NCBI GenBank assembly: GCA_934277545.1
Contig: CAKQUG010000006.1
Coordinates: forward strand, 54,702-118,701
DNA from: an uncultured Alphaproteobacteria bacterium
GTDB lineage: Bacteria > Pseudomonadota > Alphaproteobacteria > RF32 > CAG-239
Direction: 5' to 3'
DNA: 64,000 nt
The notes beneath the pieces are model-generated. The model was not told where the DNA came from. It did not search any database and saw only the letters and a list, made by a program, of their open reading frames with translations. The translations under genes were made by a program, and so were the position numbers. This document shows positions 62,151-64,000 of the stretch, one piece after another. Each line of letters starts with the position of its first letter. Within the stretch, counting starts at the first letter, position 1.

Positions 62151-62609
62151 CTATGGGTGATTTTTCTTTAGCTCGTGATTGTTTTCTTCGGCTAATTTTA
62201 TCAATTTATTGTATTGATTGCTTGGCTTGTATGGTATTATTACTTCATCTGGTATATTTTCTAAAAACCACCCGACAAAACCGTTGGCAGTCATTTTCTT
62301 TCCTAATTTTTGATATTCAGCAAACTTTTGCTTTTGCAATTCCTTAAAATATTTTCTAAATGGAGCATATTTATTATCTCGCGCTTTTCCCCTTTTAATG
62401 GCTTCTTTTCTGCGGTCGCAGGTTATAACAGCGTCTAATACTGCATTATGCATATCGCTCCAATCGGTACGAGCTTCTTCCAGCATATCTAAGCTCCAAG
62501 CGATTATTTTTTCTTGTAGGCTTTTGTCTTTTGCTAAGGCTTCATTATGCAAAATCAGCAGATTTAACTTGCGTGCGGCTTTTATTGGTAGAGTTTCTTT
62601 ATCAGTCAT
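62151..62609 (-). CDS. Hypothetical helical protein
   Basis: 152 aa, Lys/Glu-rich and mainly alpha-helical, no signal or membrane segment. LDMLEEARTDWSDMHNAVLDAV and KMTANGFVGWFLENIPDEV are the only distinctive parts; the latter looks like short accessory or phage proteins but cannot be named. Lies upstream of the gene at 61114 on the same strand, with a 113-bp gap. Confidence 0.5.
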   Translation of the reverse strand: MTDKETLPIKAARKLNLLILHNEALAKDKSLQEKIIAWSLDMLEEARTDWSDMHNAVLDAVITCDRRKEAIKRGKARDNKYAPFRKYFKELQKQKFAEYQKLGKKMTANGFVGWFLENIPDEVIIPYKPSNQYNKLIKLAEENNHELKKNHP

Positions 62610-62762
62610 GGTTATTCCTAAAACTATAAGTTTATGCTCTTTAGTTAGGTAATAAAACCTTTAAATGCAAGGATTGTTTATTGTAAATTAAAAACAGAAA
62701 ACGAACGTTTGAGAATACAAAAATACTTTACTTTCACGCATTATTTCATTAAAATATATATC

Positions 62763-62957
62763 GGATAGGCGATAGTCTGTCTGGGGTGTGACAACCTCGT
62801 CTAAAGACGTTTTAATGCTAAGACGATAATCAAGCATACCTTCTGGCTTTAGAGCTGGAAGGTAGCAAAATATGCTATATTCGCAATAGCTAATATGCTA
62901 CACTATTTTCTTTAGAGTAGTTGTCAACTTCCAGCCATCTTGCCGATGGCTTTTTTA
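62763..62957 (+). promoter_or_regulatory. Structured leader RNA C with intrinsic terminator, upstream of prepilin
   Basis: About 195 nt. The 5' hairpin GATAGGC...GTCTGTC and GGGGTGTGACAACC align with leader A2 (AGGCAG...CTGCCT, GGGCGTCGAAAACC). Helix strands: GACAAC (62790-62795) with GTTGTC (62920-62925), TCTAAAGA (62800-62807) with TCTTTAGA (62909-62916), CTGGGG with TTCCAG. Inner hairpins CCTTCTGGC...GCTGGAAGG and GTAGCA...TGCTAC. Terminator GCCATC...GATGGC + T6 (62934-62956) abuts and shares its first base with the TTCCAG strand. Same architecture, mostly different sequence. Confidence 0.75.
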
Positions 62958-62988
62958 TTACTGATTTAACAAAATAATAAAGGAAGTT

Positions 62989-63669
62989 ATGATGAACCAA
63001 AATCAATTTGACCGTCTTCCTTCGCAATGTGCACCAGATGCTGGCGTGCAGTACGGGCGGAGTATGATAGAAATGCTCGGCGTTTTAGCCATTATCGGCG
63101 TGCTGAGCGTCGGCGGCATCGCCGGATATTCCAAAGCTATGATGAAATTTAAGGTTAATAAATGGCTGAATGATGTTGTTACAACCATAGCAAATTTCAA
63201 TACTTTTTATATGAATAGCAAAAAATATTCTGAGATTGATGATAAAGATTTAACGGATTTTTTTGAAGAATTGAAAATTGTACCAGAAAATATGTTAGAT
63301 GAGCAAAATAGAGATGTTTTTGGAAGTCGTTTGGTTATTTTATCACATATAGCAGGTGTAGGACGTTATAATTGGACTTCACATTTGAGATTAGACTTTT
63401 ATATGCAACCAAGCATTGGAGCAGTTGAAGAATGCAAAGCTATGTTTGATATTGTTCCGCAATATGAGGGTACTAAAGCTGTTATCTTGAATGAATTCTC
63501 AACAGGAAAAATGGGGGGAGATTTATCTATATGTGGAAAAGCGGCTAAAACCGATTATGCAAAATATGAAAATTGTGTTCCGTACAATGTTGGAGTCATT
63601 GCACAAAAATGTGCAAAATGCGCTAAACAAAGCTGCGATACGCTGTTGATTATAACAAATGGCATTTAA
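62989..63669 (+). CDS. Prepilin-like protein with leader RNA C
   Basis: 226 aa, 23-residue leader, G23|RSMIEMLGVLAIIGVLSVGG then IAGYSKAMMKFKVNKW. Closest relative in the window is the prepilin at 7697 (NRDVFGSRLVIL, YMQPSIGAVEECKAMFD, SICGKAAKTDYAKYENCVPYNV). C-terminal KCAKCAKQSC. GGAAG before the first of two ATGs. Placed directly after leader RNA C. Confidence 0.8.
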   Translation: MMNQNQFDRLPSQCAPDAGVQYGRSMIEMLGVLAIIGVLSVGGIAGYSKAMMKFKVNKWLNDVVTTIANFNTFYMNSKKYSEIDDKDLTDFFEELKIVPENMLDEQNRDVFGSRLVILSHIAGVGRYNWTSHLRLDFYMQPSIGAVEECKAMFDIVPQYEGTKAVILNEFSTGKMGGDLSICGKAAKTDYAKYENCVPYNVGVIAQKCAKCAKQSCDTLLIITNGI

Positions 63670-63702
63670 TAAAGTAGTTACACAACTATAAAAAACATCC
63701 AT

Positions 63703-63738
63703 CACTAAATAAATACGGTTTATTGTATTTATTTAGTG
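63703..63738 (+). terminator. Hairpin after prepilin gene
   Basis: Perfect 13-bp stem CACTAAATAAATA / TATTTATTTAGTG with a 10-nt loop, 34 bp after the stop. No T-run follows; could be a terminator or mRNA-stabilising hairpin. Confidence 0.5.
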
Positions 63739-63876
63739 CCACGAAGTGCAAAAGAAGGCGGATAAATTCAATCAAATAAAAATTAGCAGAGATTTACAGA
63801 ACAGCGCACCTAAGATTTATTTGTTTCCGATTTAACAATTCGGATAAACATCTATTTTTGTTTAGAAAAACACTAT

Positions 63877-63918
63877 AAAAAAAGCACCACTCCATACAGA
63901 GAGGTACTTTTTTTATTT
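63877..63918 (-). terminator. Intrinsic terminator for the partial gene at the window end
   Basis: Minus strand: AGTACCTC-TCTGTATG-GAGTGGTGCTTTTTTT, with a stem of about 11 bp with mismatches, 20 bp after the TAG at 63937. A-rich on the other side. Confidence 0.6.
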
Positions 63919-63936
63919 TAGGGTTATTGACAAAGT

Positions 63937-64000
63937 CTAAGCCTTTTTTGCCTTTAACAGCAAATGAGCTTTTACTTTATCAATATCTGCCGCCTTTTTA
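63937..64000 (-). CDS. 3' end of an unidentified gene, cut by window edge
   Basis: Minus strand: 21 codons visible, reading ...KKAADIDKVKAHLLLKAKKA-stop (TAG at 63937-63939). Basic helical tail. The terminator directly after supports a real gene end. Too short to identify. Confidence 0.5.
   Translation of the reverse strand, partial: KKAADIDKVKAHLLLKAKKA

Overview
The window is a 64 kb stretch of a bacterial chromosome with low to medium GC and the standard genetic code. It most likely comes from an uncultured, gut-type member of the Alphaproteobacteria. This placement is inference. It rests on the lengths of RpoB and RpoC (about 1,390-1,400 aa), the proteobacterial EttA, PolA and PBP1A, and a multi-copy prepilin family starting G|RSMIEMLGVLAII, which I associate with gut alphaproteobacterial genomes of the RF32/CAG:239 kind. 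In-frame palindromic repeats like those of Rickettsia and Wolbachia agree with it.

Layout. 1-1.3 kb: 3' part of ettA. 1.3-3.6 kb: two divergent prepilin-like genes around an inverted-repeat promoter region; the right one carries a TC-dinucleotide tract that throws its start codon out of frame by one unit. 3.7-7.7 kb: small membrane protein, nitroreductase, HAD phosphatase, GT-C glycosyltransferase, membrane protein. 7.7-9.5 kb: a third prepilin with a structured leader RNA, then a secreted protein. 9.7-18.1 kb: rpoC and rpoB. 18.4-21.6 kb: HETTH-motif protein, HdeD-like protein, xanthine phosphoribosyltransferase, hexose-6-phosphate mutarotase. 21.7-23.8 kb: prepilin with leader RNA, repeats, beta-barrel protein. 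23.9-28.8 kb: polA and a PBP1A-type gene. 29.1-30.1 kb: prepilin with leader RNA. 30.2-33.8 kb: a 3.5 kb AT-rich island bounded by tRNA-Arg(CCT) and a displaced copy of its 3' end, carrying DUF488, DUF488, a dual-OB-like gene and Fic, with no integrase. 33.9-41.4 kb: rnhB, rhodanese, proS-pheT-pheS, rplT-rpmI. 41.6-46.7 kb: secreted protein, C26 peptidase, truncated efflux adaptor, zinc-ribbon/HTH protein, lipoprotein, comM-like gene. 46.7-51.7 kb: degenerate trypsin-like exported protein, two prepilins, thymidine phosphorylase family. 51.7-58.3 kb: helical-repeat protein, DUF2207 protein, single-domain GlmU-like enzyme, acidic membrane protein, pepF. 58.4-64 kb: two more prepilins with leader RNAs around a lipoprotein and a cluster of unknown genes with duplicated segments.

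The most notable theme is the dispersed prepilin family: nine genes, a nearly fixed N-terminal helix, divergent bodies, and often a C-terminal CxxC...C. Five have a leader RNA of about 200-270 nt ending in an intrinsic terminator. In four of them the 5' arm of that terminator overlaps the last strand of a long closing helix by three bases, and in the fifth the two strands meet at one base. Compensatory changes between copies support the helices. Together with the TC tract and the inverted repeats, this suggests that each prepilin is switched individually by premature termination, phase variation or possibly promoter inversion. None of this is tested here. The leader RNAs match no family that I can recognise by eye.
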